Of a DNA stretch of 10,270 nucleotides, positions 1 to 6,915 are shown in pieces. The stretch is taken from contig JBQTGY010000044.1 of NCBI GenBank assembly GCA_052390415.1, forward strand, positions 1-10,270. Direction: 5' to 3'. Origin of the DNA: JANNWF01 sp052390415. GTDB lineage: Bacteria; Pseudomonadota; Gammaproteobacteria; Xanthomonadales; Xanthomonadaceae. A program made the translations under genes and the position numbers. The notes beneath the pieces are model-generated. The model ran no database searches and was not told the origin of the DNA. It was given only the letters and a program-made list of their open reading frames with translations. Positions within the stretch are counted from its first letter, which is position 1, and the number at the start of each line of letters is the position of its first letter.

Positions 1-200
1 CTCCGACCTCGGTGGGCACGTCCACTGGCGCGTTGCAGCTGGTCACCAACATTCCAAGCACCACCACAGTCAACTTGAATGGCACCGGCAACATCCCGGC
101 GCCAACCAGCATCCCGACCAACGCGACCTGGGGCCTGCTGGCTCTGCTTGCTGGCCTGCTGTCGTTTGGCATGTTGATGCTGTATCGCCGTACCGCGTAG
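1..200 (+). CDS. C-terminal end of an exported protein with an IPTL-CTERM-like sorting tail (partial)
   Basis: The reading frame is open from the window edge (first full codon at position 3) to a TAG at 198-200, so about 66 C-terminal residues are visible and the start lies upstream. The visible part is Ser/Thr/Asn-rich, as in surface-exposed beta-type repeats, then gives a short SIPTNATWGLL motif, a hydrophobic segment of about 18 residues and a final basic cluster YRRTA. Motif, membrane helix and terminal Arg residues are the layout of IPTL-CTERM sorting signals (family consensus near IPTLSEWG), here with NAT in place of LSE. Family knowledge: these tails mark exported proteins anchored in or processed at the membrane by a sortase-like system. 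The function of the main body cannot be told. A GTG at 12 is internal and not taken as the start. Confidence 0.7.
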   Translation, partial: PTSVGTSTGALQLVTNIPSTTTVNLNGTGNIPAPTSIPTNATWGLLALLAGLLSFGMLMLYRRTA

Positions 201-234
201 TTTCCGAGCACGGCAGCGACACTGCTCCACCGGC

Positions 235-266
235 GGCCCCGTCTCGCAAGAGGCGGGGCCTTTTTC
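235..266 (+). terminator. Rho-independent terminator after the IPTL-CTERM-like gene
   Basis: An 11-bp stem pairs 235-245 (GGCCCCGTCTC) with 250-260 (GAGGCGGGGCC), with one T-G wobble, around a GCAA tetraloop at 246-249. TTTTT follows directly at 261-265. It lies 35 bases after the stop at 200 and separates that gene from the regulator-cydAB operon. Confidence 0.9.
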
Positions 267-321
267 TTGGGCGATGGTCAGGCAATCGCACTTCACAGCG
301 AGCAGGCGCTCCTTTTATTTC

Positions 322-351
322 TTGTATTTCAGTTATTTCTGAATTTACAAT
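322..351 (+). promoter_or_regulatory. Promoter overlapped by a dyad (putative operator) upstream of the regulator-cydAB operon
   Basis: In an AT-rich island, TTGTAT (322-327) can serve as a weak -35 element and TACAAT (346-351) as a good -10 element, 18 bases apart. The same bases form an interrupted inverted repeat: TTGTATTTCAG at 322-332 and CTGAATTTACAA at 339-350, whose arms match except for one extra A/T base, around a 6-base spacer. A repressor bound here would cover both promoter elements. The -10 ends 6 bases before the ATG at 358, so transcription would begin at or very near the start codon. Autoregulation by the adjacent GbsR/MarR-type protein is inferred. The promoter rests on one good hexamer. 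Confidence 0.55.
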
Positions 352-357
352 ATCGAC

Positions 358-927
358 ATGAACCTACCGCCTTTGATTCAGTGCTTCGTCCTCCACTTTG
401 GCGAGATGGGCAGCCACTGGGGCATCAATCGCACGGTGGGGCAGATTTACGCCCTGCTGTTTGTGGCTGAGGCTCCCATGCACGCCGACGATATCGTCGA
501 GCAACTCGGAGTCTCGCGCTCCAACGTCAGCATGGGATTGAAAGAGCTGCAAGCGTGGCGACTGGTGCGCCTGTCGCATCGACCGGGTGATCGGCGCGAG
601 TATTTCAGCGCACCTGAGGACGTATGGGTGATCTTCAAGACGCTGGCGGAAGAGCGCCAACGGCGAGAGGTCGAGCCAACGCTGTCCATGCTGCGCGACG
701 CGATGCTGGAGTCACCTGCCTCCGCCCGCGAACGCCATGCGCAAACACGCATGGGCGACATGTATGCATTGATGGAACGGATGACCGAGTGGTTTGCGGA
801 TGTGCGCAAACTGCCGCCGGAGACCCTGATTTCGTTGATGAGCATGGGCGCCACCGTGGTGCGCCTGCTGGAGTTCAAGAATCGTTTGACGGGCAGCGCC
901 AGCGCCAAGCCGATTGAGGACGGCTGA
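358..927 (+). CDS. GbsR/MarR-type winged-helix transcriptional regulator
   Basis: A 189-residue DNA-binding regulator, probably a cytoplasmic homodimer. A winged helix-turn-helix is visible: helices at about residues 42-68 (core DDIVEQLGVSRSNVSMGLKEL) and a wing at about 70-84 containing RPGDRREYF. The following long helical region suits the dimerisation part. The N-terminal segment GEMGSHWGINRTVGQIYALL is typical of the GbsR branch of the MarR superfamily. The ATG at 358 is chosen because an in-frame TGA lies at 340-342. No Shine-Dalgarno sequence precedes it, and the likely -10 ends at 351, so the message may be leaderless. The stop overlaps the cydA start (TGATG, sharing base 927), which points to co-transcription and coupling. 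By position it probably controls the bd oxidase operon and itself; the effector cannot be deduced. Confidence 0.85.
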   Translation: MNLPPLIQCFVLHFGEMGSHWGINRTVGQIYALLFVAEAPMHADDIVEQLGVSRSNVSMGLKELQAWRLVRLSHRPGDRREYFSAPEDVWVIFKTLAEERQRREVEPTLSMLRDAMLESPASARERHAQTRMGDMYALMERMTEWFADVRKLPPETLISLMSMGATVVRLLEFKNRLTGSASAKPIEDG

Positions 928-2279
928 TGGACAGCGCGGTAGATCCGATCCTGCTGGCGCGCATCCAGTTTGCCGCCAATATCAGCTTCCACATTCTGTT
1001 CCCGAGCATCACCATCGCACTCGGTTGGGTGCTGCTTTATTTCAAGCTGCGCTTCTTGCGCAGCGGCGATTCCCGCTGGATGGGTGCCTATCAGCTGTGG
1101 GTGAAAATCTTCGCGTTGAGCTTCGCGTTGGGCGTAGTGAGCGGACTCACCATGAGCTTCCAGTTCGGCACCAACTGGCCGGGCTACATGGAAACGGTGG
1201 GCAACATCGCCGGTCCCTTGCTGGCTTACGAAGTGCTGACCGCATTTTTCCTCGAAGCAAGTTTTCTCGGGATCATGCTGTTCGGTCGTCAGCGCGTGGG
1301 TGAACACGTGCATACCGTGGCAACCGTCCTGGTTGCGCTGGGGACGACCTTATCGGCGTTCTGGATTCTTGCGCTCAATTCGTGGATGCAAACACCCGGC
1401 GGCTTCGAGATGGTGGATGGCCGGGCCCACGCAACCGATTGGTTCGCCATCGTTTTCAACGCGTCATTCCCCTACCGTCTGACGCATACGCTGTTGGCAT
1501 CCGGACTCACCGCTGCGTTTCTGTTGGCTGGAATTTCGGCATGGCAACGGCTGCGTGGCGATACTCGCCCAGCGGTCACGACCGCTCTCCGCACTGGCGT
1601 CTGCCTGGCGGCACTGCTGATTCCTCTGCAGATTTTCGTGGGCGACCTGCATGGCTTGAATACGCTTGAGCATCAGCCGGCCAAGGTCGCCGCGATGGAA
1701 GGTGTTTGGCAAACCGAGCGCGGCGCTCCCGCCTTGCTGTTTGCGATTCCGAATGCCACCGAGCGGAGCAACGACTACTCAATCGGCATTCCCAAGCTTG
1801 CCAGCCTCATCCTCACTCACGAGTGGAACGGGGAAATCAAGGGTCTCGACGAATTCGAAAACGCTCACCCGCCGGTTGGACCCGTGTTCTGGGCATTTCG
1901 GGTGATGGTAGGCATCGGCATGTTGATGCTGCTCACGGCGTGGGCGTCGACGTGGTTGCAGCGAGGCGGTCGTGAGTTGCCGCGATGGTTATTGCGCGGC
2001 TTGGTCGGCATGACGTTCTCCGGCTGGATAGCGACGTTGGCAGGCTGGTATGTCACCGAAATTGGCCGCCAACCCTGGCTGGTCTACGGTGTGTTGCGAA
2101 CCGCAGACGCGGCGTCGAAAGTACCTGCTCCGATCATAGGTCTGAGTTTGAGCGCCTATTTGATGATCTACGTCGTGCTCCTGGCCGCCTATATCAGCGT
2201 GCTGTTTCATCTGGCGCGAGGCGGCGCCGCCACTGCCAAGCCTGTTGCGTCATCGCTCGCGGAGAAAACCGATGGATAG
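927..2279 (+). CDS. cydA: Cytochrome bd quinol oxidase subunit I, short-Q-loop (CIO) type
   Basis: This inner-membrane subunit oxidises quinol and reduces O2 to water using haems b558, b595 and d. It has 450 residues and many membrane helices. Expected residues are present: H22 (E. coli H19), E102 and E110 (E99, E107), H187 (H186), R325 and M327 (R391, M393; M is a b558 ligand), quinol-binding K253 and E258 (K252, E257), and the GRQPW motif at 380-384. Only about 65 residues separate E258 from the FWAFRVM segment, so the long Q-loop insert of E. coli CydA is missing. That is the short-loop subfamily including cyanide-insensitive CioA. The ATG at 927 overlaps the regulator stop, with GAGG at 916-919 as ribosome site. 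Cyanide insensitivity and low haem d content occur in relatives but cannot be read from sequence. Confidence 0.96.
   Translation: MDSAVDPILLARIQFAANISFHILFPSITIALGWVLLYFKLRFLRSGDSRWMGAYQLWVKIFALSFALGVVSGLTMSFQFGTNWPGYMETVGNIAGPLLAYEVLTAFFLEASFLGIMLFGRQRVGEHVHTVATVLVALGTTLSAFWILALNSWMQTPGGFEMVDGRAHATDWFAIVFNASFPYRLTHTLLASGLTAAFLLAGISAWQRLRGDTRPAVTTALRTGVCLAALLIPLQIFVGDLHGLNTLEHQPAKVAAMEGVWQTERGAPALLFAIPNATERSNDYSIGIPKLASLILTHEWNGEIKGLDEFENAHPPVGPVFWAFRVMVGIGMLMLLTAWASTWLQRGGRELPRWLLRGLVGMTFSGWIATLAGWYVTEIGRQPWLVYGVLRTADAASKVPAPIIGLSLSAYLMIYVVLLAAYISVLFHLARGGAATAKPVASSLAEKTDG
2261..2265 (+). promoter_or_regulatory. Ribosome binding site that fixes the cydB start
   Basis: GGAGA lies 6 bases before the ATG at 2272, inside the end of cydA. 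It supports this ATG over an in-frame upstream start at 2245, which would add nine mostly basic residues absent from the family. Confidence 0.75.
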
Positions 2280-3270
2280 CAGCGTCTGGCTGCCGCTGAT
2301 TTTTACTGCGCTGATGGCGTTGGCCATGCTGATCTACGTGGTGCTCGACGGTTACGACCTCGGCGTCGGCATCCTCATGCATGCGGCAGACGATGACGAG
2401 AAGGACCGCATGGTCGCCTCGATAGGGCCATTCTGGGACGCCAACGAAACCTGGCTGGTATTGGGCGTGGGCCTGTTGCTGGTGGCGTTTCCGCTGGCTC
2501 ATGGCGTCATCCTCGGCGCGCTGTATCTGCCGGTCACAGCCATGCTGATCGGACTGATTCTGCGCGGGGTGGCCTTTGATTTTCGAGTCAAGGCGCACGC
2601 GGACCACAAAGCGCTGTGGAACGGTGCCTTCTTTGCTGGTTCGCTGTTGGCCTCGTTTGCACAGGGCTGGATGTTGGGCAGCTACATCATCGGCTTTCGC
2701 AATGACGTCGCAGGTTTCGCCTTTGCCGCCTTCATTGGCCTCAGCTTGTGCGCAGGTTATGCCTTGCTGGGCGCCTGTTGGCTGATCATCAAGGCCGACG
2801 GCCCCTTGGTAAACAAGGCGATTCGTTGGGCCTATGCCAGCCTGTGGCTCACCGGAATCGGCATCGCCGCGGTAAGTTTGGCAACTCCACTGGTCACTCC
2901 GCGCATCTTCGACAAGTGGTTTGCCATGCCCGGTCTGTTGATGCTGGCGCCAGTACCAGTGCTGACCGCCCTGCTGTTTGCGGCCAGCGAGTCTGCGTTG
3001 CGCCAACTGGCTCGCGATCCCGACAGACGTCCCTGGCGACCATTCGCGTTTGCCGTCGGCATCTTCATGCTCGCCTTCGCGGGCCTGGCCTACAGTCTGT
3101 TTCCTTACCTGGTCATCGACCGTATCACCTTGTGGGACGCGGCGGCTGCCCCGGAGTCACTGGCAATCATGTTGGTCGGCGCCACCATCACCTTGCCCGC
3201 CATACTCGGCTACACGATTTTTACCTATCGCGTGTTTTGGGGAAGGAGTCAGGCGCTTAGTTACGATTGA
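2272..3270 (+). CDS. cydB: Cytochrome bd quinol oxidase subunit II
   Basis: This is the partner membrane subunit of CydA and supports haem insertion and oxidase stability. It has 332 residues, close to CioB-type proteins and shorter than the 379 of E. coli CydB. The signatures are GYDLGVGIL near residues 27-35, IGPFWDANETWLVLGVG near 51-67 and RGVAFDFR near 98-105, and several further hydrophobic helices run to the end. The start overlaps the last 8 bases of cydA (stop 2277-2279), which indicates coupled translation and matched subunit levels. No cydX-like small subunit and no cydDC transporter genes follow. The next gene is convergent, only 51 bases away. Confidence 0.95.
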   Translation: MDSSVWLPLIFTALMALAMLIYVVLDGYDLGVGILMHAADDDEKDRMVASIGPFWDANETWLVLGVGLLLVAFPLAHGVILGALYLPVTAMLIGLILRGVAFDFRVKAHADHKALWNGAFFAGSLLASFAQGWMLGSYIIGFRNDVAGFAFAAFIGLSLCAGYALLGACWLIIKADGPLVNKAIRWAYASLWLTGIGIAAVSLATPLVTPRIFDKWFAMPGLLMLAPVPVLTALLFAASESALRQLARDPDRRPWRPFAFAVGIFMLAFAGLAYSLFPYLVIDRITLWDAAAAPESLAIMLVGATITLPAILGYTIFTYRVFWGRSQALSYD

Positions 3271-3321
3271 CCCCAGCCGTCAGCTCCCAATGCATCAACA
3301 CTGGAGCTACCGCCAAAACGC
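3271..3321. other. Short convergent gap between cydB and the FHA gene
   Basis: These 51 bases separate two convergent stops. AGCTCC (3282-3287) and GGAGCT (3303-3308) could form a 6-bp stem with a 15-base loop, but no T-run follows on either strand, so it is not called as a terminator. Confidence 0.4.
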
Positions 3322-4101
3322 TTATCGCAACAGGTAAACCATCAAGCCCGCGCCCACCGCCGACGCAGCCAACGCGGCCACGATGATACCAATGGTGTTG
3401 GGGCGCTTGCTGCCCATGACCGGCAGTTTCAGGGTCGCCTTGGCCGCGCCTGGAATTTCCATGCCCGGGGCAACCAGCAAGAATCGAATGGTGTCCAGGC
3501 GCAGCTCGTCGCCGGGTCGCAGGATGCCTTGTTTCACCTGCTGACCGTTGATGAAGGTGCCATTGGAAGATCCCAGATCTTCCACCGACAAGCCTTCCGA
3601 GATCGGCTTGATCTGCGCATGTTTGCGCGATATCTCATCGCTGGGAATGCTGATCTCGCACTCCGGTGCGCGACCGATGGTCACTTGGCTCGGAACCGGA
3701 TAGTTCTTGCCAAACGCCGCCCCGGAGACACCGCGGAGCACAAACTTGGGTACTGCCATGCGCAAGCGCGTCGAGCCGCTATCACCGTCCGCTTCAGGCG
3801 CGCTGCGACCACGAGCCACTTCAACCACCACGAAGCGCGCTTGCACGCCGCCGATGCCGATCATGTCGTTGGAACGCAAAGCCATCACGCCTTGGATGGG
3901 TTTGCCATTCAAGGTAATGGGGTTGGAGGCATCCGGCACGCGCAGGGTGACACCACTGCCTTGCAATGAAAGTTCACAATGAACCGGAGCGATTCCGGGC
4001 AGGTTGAGCCGCACTTGCGAGTCCGGCGCGCTGCCAATTCGGTTGATGCCGTCGTTGAGCAGCGCCTGCGGGTGCTCGCCATTGGGGAAAATCAGTTTCA
4101 T
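3322..4101 (-). CDS. Tandem FHA-domain protein with a C-terminal membrane anchor
   Basis: A 259-residue protein with two forkhead-associated folds. The second (about residues 120-210) is canonical: IGR at 142-144, SRKH at 158-161, SSNGT at 178-182 and NG at 185-186, the residues that bind phosphothreonine. The first (about 1-95) is degenerate: RIGS at 21-24 and LNG at 64-66 remain, but the SRxH segment is replaced by APVHCEL, so it probably does not read phosphate. A hydrophobic helix at about 236-257 followed by a single terminal Arg suggests a tail anchor that leaves the FHA domains in the cytoplasm. The ATG is preceded by GAGGA (4106-4110). It lies 40 bases downstream of the kinase gene on the same strand, so they are probably co-transcribed. 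A role as reader or substrate of that kinase is inferred; the downstream pathway is unknown. Confidence 0.9.
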   Translation of the reverse strand: MKLIFPNGEHPQALLNDGINRIGSAPDSQVRLNLPGIAPVHCELSLQGSGVTLRVPDASNPITLNGKPIQGVMALRSNDMIGIGGVQARFVVVEVARGRSAPEADGDSGSTRLRMAVPKFVLRGVSGAAFGKNYPVPSQVTIGRAPECEISIPSDEISRKHAQIKPISEGLSVEDLGSSNGTFINGQQVKQGILRPGDELRLDTIRFLLVAPGMEIPGAAKATLKLPVMGSKRPNTIGIIVAALAASAVGAGLMVYLLR

Positions 4102-4141
4102 CAGTTCCTCGGGTGGGTCTGCGACGCACGATTGGCGTTAT

Positions 4142-6433
4142 TCAATCGATTTCTCGCACAACTCGGAAGCCTACCGTATTGAAGGCGTCGTCGGCCGGCC
4201 TCGCCAGCGACGACGGATCGCCCACGTCGGAGTACCAACTGCCGCCTGCAGTCAGGCGCTCAGCACAATTGCCCTTGGCGCAATCCGAAGTCCATTCGGC
4301 CGCGTTGCCGACGGTATCCAAGAGTCCGGGGCCACTCGCAGGGAACGAACCCACCGGTGCGGTACCTTCATGACCGTCCTGACAACCACGCTCGTTACGT
4401 AAATTGGTCTTGCAGTTGCCAACCAAGGGCGACGCATAGGCTGAAATTTCAGCCAGTTTGGGCAATCGATAGGACTTGCCAGTCTGTGCGGCCAGCCAAG
4501 CGGCGTAGCCTTCGGCCATTGCATAGCTGACGCACACTACCGGATGGCTGGCATCCTGCGTGATGTCTGGCGCCTGCCAGGTACGACTCTTCTTGCCACC
4601 GAAAAAAGCGCCCGAGTTACGGTCCCGGCAACTCGGCAAGTTGGCACCGAATTTGGCTGACCCAGCCGCTGACCAATAGACCGAAAACTCGCCCCGCGTC
4701 ACTTCGCGTTTGCCCACCGCCAAGCCCTTGCTCACGACCACCAAGGTCGCCGCGATCGCGCCGCCTTTGCTGGTATCGCTGAATGTGTAGCCAACCTCGC
4801 CGACTTTCTTCGCGGTGGCCAAACCCGTCTGCGCCGCTTGCAGCCCGGGTGCCGCCACCAACGCGTTCTCGAATGCGGTGACCGCCGCCTGGCGATTGAA
4901 CGCCTTGATTGCCGCCTCGCCCTCGGCAATCAACGATTTGGCGCGTGCTTGCCGCGCGGCCCCGGCTGCAGCCAAGACCGATGCCGCGGCAGGATGCTGC
5001 GCAGCCACTTGTTCGGCTGCCGCGATATTGGCCACCCACGCCTGCAGTTGTTCGCTTGAGGTTTGCGGCAGAGCGAGATCGAGGTACGCCTGAGCCACGC
5101 TGGCGATGCCCTTGCCGGCCTCAACGTTGTCTGGCTCGATCACCAAGGCCAGCTTGTAACGATCCAAGGCGTTGGTCACCGGCGGTGTGATCAACCGACC
5201 CGCAGCAATATTGGCGCGTCCTGCCTCCAATAGCGCCAGCACCGGATCGCGTACGGTCGTGGCCATTGCCTCTGCCAACGCGGCTGCTGCGTCCGCGTCC
5301 GTCAACGGCTCGCCGACCGGTACCAGGCTTGCGTCGACGGAATCGCTTAGATCGTCGACCACGGGCGTTTCGACGACAGGCGGCTTGGGCTTCGGGGTTG
5401 GCGCGATGACCGGCGTCGATACTGCAGTCGATGGCAGGGCTGAAGTGCGCGGTTTGCTGCCGCCAAACACCAGCCACAAGCCAGCAGCTACCAACAGCAA
5501 CACACCTACCACCGCACCAATAATCAGCCCGATGGGTTTCGGCTTGCCGACTGACCCACGCTTGGTATTGGTTGGCGGTGCCGGCGTACGCCGCGGCGGC
5601 GGCGGGGCTGCCGTGGGTCGCAAGGTTGAAAACTCGCCCGGCGCGACCAGTTTCAGGCCTTCGATGAACTCCGCGCAGTTTTGATATCGATCGGCCGGCG
5701 ACTTGGACATCGCTTTGTCGATCAGCGGCTGCCAACGCGACACCTCTTCCGGCAAACGCGGCACCGGATCGTTGACATGCGCAAATGCAACCGCGAAGCC
5801 GTCCTCGCCGCGAAACGGAGTCTCACCCGCGACTGCCTCGTAACACAGCACACCCAAACCATAGATATCGGCGCGATGATCGATTTCCGCGCCGCCACGC
5901 GCTTGCTCGGGGCTCATGTAATGGCTGGTGCCAATCGACATGCCCGAGCCGGTCAAGCGTGATACCGCGCTCAAGGCGCGCGCGATGCCGAAATCAGTCA
6001 ACACCGGCGTGTCATGCCCATCAAACAGGATGTTGCCGGGCGTCACATCACGGTGCACGTAACCGCGCGAGTGCGCAAACCCAAGCGCCGTCGCGACCGC
6101 CACCAAGACCCGCAGCAGCTCGGTCTCACTCAGCCCCTGGCGCATGCGGTCGGCGAAATCACCGCCCGGCAGCAACGCCATCGAGAAATAATGCAGGCCG
6201 CTGGGGGTCACCCCGACGTCGTATACCTGCACCACGTTGGGGTGGTTAAGCGCTGCCAACATCCGCGCTTCCTGCAGGAAGCGTTGGGCATAGGCTTCGT
6301 CCTGCGCCAGCTGCGAAGACATCACCTTGAGCGCGACATCGCGATCAAGCAGCACCTGGCGGGCGCGAAACACCGACGCCATGCCGCCTTGGCCGACTTT
6401 CCCAAGGATGGTGTAGCCCGGAATCTCGATCAC
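4142..6433 (-). CDS. Transmembrane Ser/Thr protein kinase with periplasmic FGE/SUMF1-like domain
   Basis: A 763-residue PknB/Hanks-type kinase. The cytoplasmic kinase domain (about 7-265) has the glycine loop GKVGQGGMASVF (11-22), ATP-anchoring K36 in VALK, E55 in the C-helix, catalytic D129, N134, the DFG motif (147-149) and SPE (174-176). The catalytic loop reads HRDVTPGN, with Thr131 where Lys is usual. A Pro-rich linker, a membrane helix (about 301-323) and a second Pro-rich linker follow. Next comes an Ala-rich helical, TPR-like stretch (about 375-545), then an FGE-sulfatase/SUMF1-type domain (about 548-763) with VVCVSYAMAEGYAAWL, YRLP, GLLDTVGNAAEW and GGSW. The GGSW segment lacks the catalytic Cys of true formylglycine-generating enzymes, so a sensing or binding role is more likely. 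Six cysteines in this exported part (602, 634, 674, 684, 718, 723) could form disulfides. The GTG start is supported by GGGGAG (6439-6444). Confidence 0.92.
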   Translation of the reverse strand: MIEIPGYTILGKVGQGGMASVFRARQVLLDRDVALKVMSSQLAQDEAYAQRFLQEARMLAALNHPNVVQVYDVGVTPSGLHYFSMALLPGGDFADRMRQGLSETELLRVLVAVATALGFAHSRGYVHRDVTPGNILFDGHDTPVLTDFGIARALSAVSRLTGSGMSIGTSHYMSPEQARGGAEIDHRADIYGLGVLCYEAVAGETPFRGEDGFAVAFAHVNDPVPRLPEEVSRWQPLIDKAMSKSPADRYQNCAEFIEGLKLVAPGEFSTLRPTAAPPPPRRTPAPPTNTKRGSVGKPKPIGLIIGAVVGVLLLVAAGLWLVFGGSKPRTSALPSTAVSTPVIAPTPKPKPPVVETPVVDDLSDSVDASLVPVGEPLTDADAAAALAEAMATTVRDPVLALLEAGRANIAAGRLITPPVTNALDRYKLALVIEPDNVEAGKGIASVAQAYLDLALPQTSSEQLQAWVANIAAAEQVAAQHPAAASVLAAAGAARQARAKSLIAEGEAAIKAFNRQAAVTAFENALVAAPGLQAAQTGLATAKKVGEVGYTFSDTSKGGAIAATLVVVSKGLAVGKREVTRGEFSVYWSAAGSAKFGANLPSCRDRNSGAFFGGKKSRTWQAPDITQDASHPVVCVSYAMAEGYAAWLAAQTGKSYRLPKLAEISAYASPLVGNCKTNLRNERGCQDGHEGTAPVGSFPASGPGLLDTVGNAAEWTSDCAKGNCAERLTAGGSWYSDVGDPSSLARPADDAFNTVGFRVVREID

Positions 6434-6591
6434 CGCCGCTCCCCAATAGCGTGTGCGGGCATTCTAGCTCGGGTGGCGATGCGCGCGGCACCCTTGCCAA
6501 GTGGTCCGATCGAGCGGATTCGACGCGACCGTTCGATCACGCACACACGCCGAGGCTTGTCGGCGCGTCGCGGTGTCCCCACACTTCGCAG
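6434..6591. promoter_or_regulatory. Divergent intergenic region between the kinase and DUF3301 genes
   Basis: These 158 bases must hold promoters for both directions. On the - strand TAGAAT (6461-6466) is a possible -10 element, giving a kinase leader of about 20 bases that contains the GGGGAG ribosome site, but no -35 hexamer is seen at the right distance. On the + strand I see neither a convincing promoter nor a strong ribosome site before the ATG at 6592. Confidence 0.35.
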
Positions 6592-6915
6592 ATGACACTT
6601 ACCTTGATTGCCCTGCTTGTGATCGGCGCCATGACCCTGCTTTGGTCTGCCTCAACCGTCGCCAGCGAATCCGCGCGACGCGCCGGCCGCAGCGCCTGCG
6701 AACGTGCAGGCGTGCAACTGCTGGATCAGACCGTGATGTTGACCAAGATGAGTCTGCGTCGCGACAGCCAAGGACGCTTGCGAATCTTGCGCCGTTACAG
6801 CTTCGACTATTCACGCGAAGGCAGCGATCGCGCGCGCGGGACGCTGGCGTTGCTGGGGACCGAGCTGCAATGGATCAGTCAGCCAGAGGCGGTTTCGCAG
6901 TCGATTGAGCGGTAG
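6592..6915 (+). CDS. DUF3301 family membrane-anchored protein
   Basis: A 107-residue protein resembling the DUF3301 family of gammaproteobacteria. One N-terminal hydrophobic helix (about residues 3-20, LTLIALLVIGAMTLLWSA) is followed by a soluble part with the family pattern: ACERAGVQLLDQTV (35-48), a basic segment ending RILRRYSFDYS (64-74) and GTLALLGTELQ (83-93). The function of the family is unknown, and no catalytic residues can be pointed out. The soluble part is probably cytoplasmic but its topology was not determined. The ATG at 6592 is chosen because the hydrophobic helix starts there; in-frame upstream codons give no family-like sequence. The stop TAG shares its G with the GTG of the next gene, so the two are probably co-transcribed. 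Confidence 0.75.
   Translation: MTLTLIALLVIGAMTLLWSASTVASESARRAGRSACERAGVQLLDQTVMLTKMSLRRDSQGRLRILRRYSFDYSREGSDRARGTLALLGTELQWISQPEAVSQSIER

Noticed and set aside
300..357. FNR/ANR box for oxygen control of cydAB
   Set aside because: No TTGAT-N4-ATCAA-like site is present; the dyad seen has different half-sites and spacing.
447..1313. Long open frame on the - strand (288 codons) opposite the regulator and cydA
   Set aside because: It lies opposite two clear genes in a GC-rich genome, has no recognisable domain, and is an antisense shadow.
2194..3006. 270-codon open frame on the - strand opposite cydB
   Set aside because: Gln/His/Arg-rich composition typical of antisense frames; the + strand has an unmistakable CydB.
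3290..3337. 15-codon open frame after cydB as a CydX-like small subunit
   Set aside because: It has no hydrophobic helix and none of the CydX pattern, it is mostly polar, and it runs into the 3' end of the convergent FHA gene.
4142..4800. Active formylglycine-generating enzyme
   Set aside because: The catalytic Cys expected just after the GGSW segment is absent; only the fold is supported.
5121..5735. 204-codon open frame in another frame of the kinase gene
   Set aside because: Low-complexity Arg/Ala/Gly sequence fully inside the kinase gene, whose own frame is continuous and shows clear domains.
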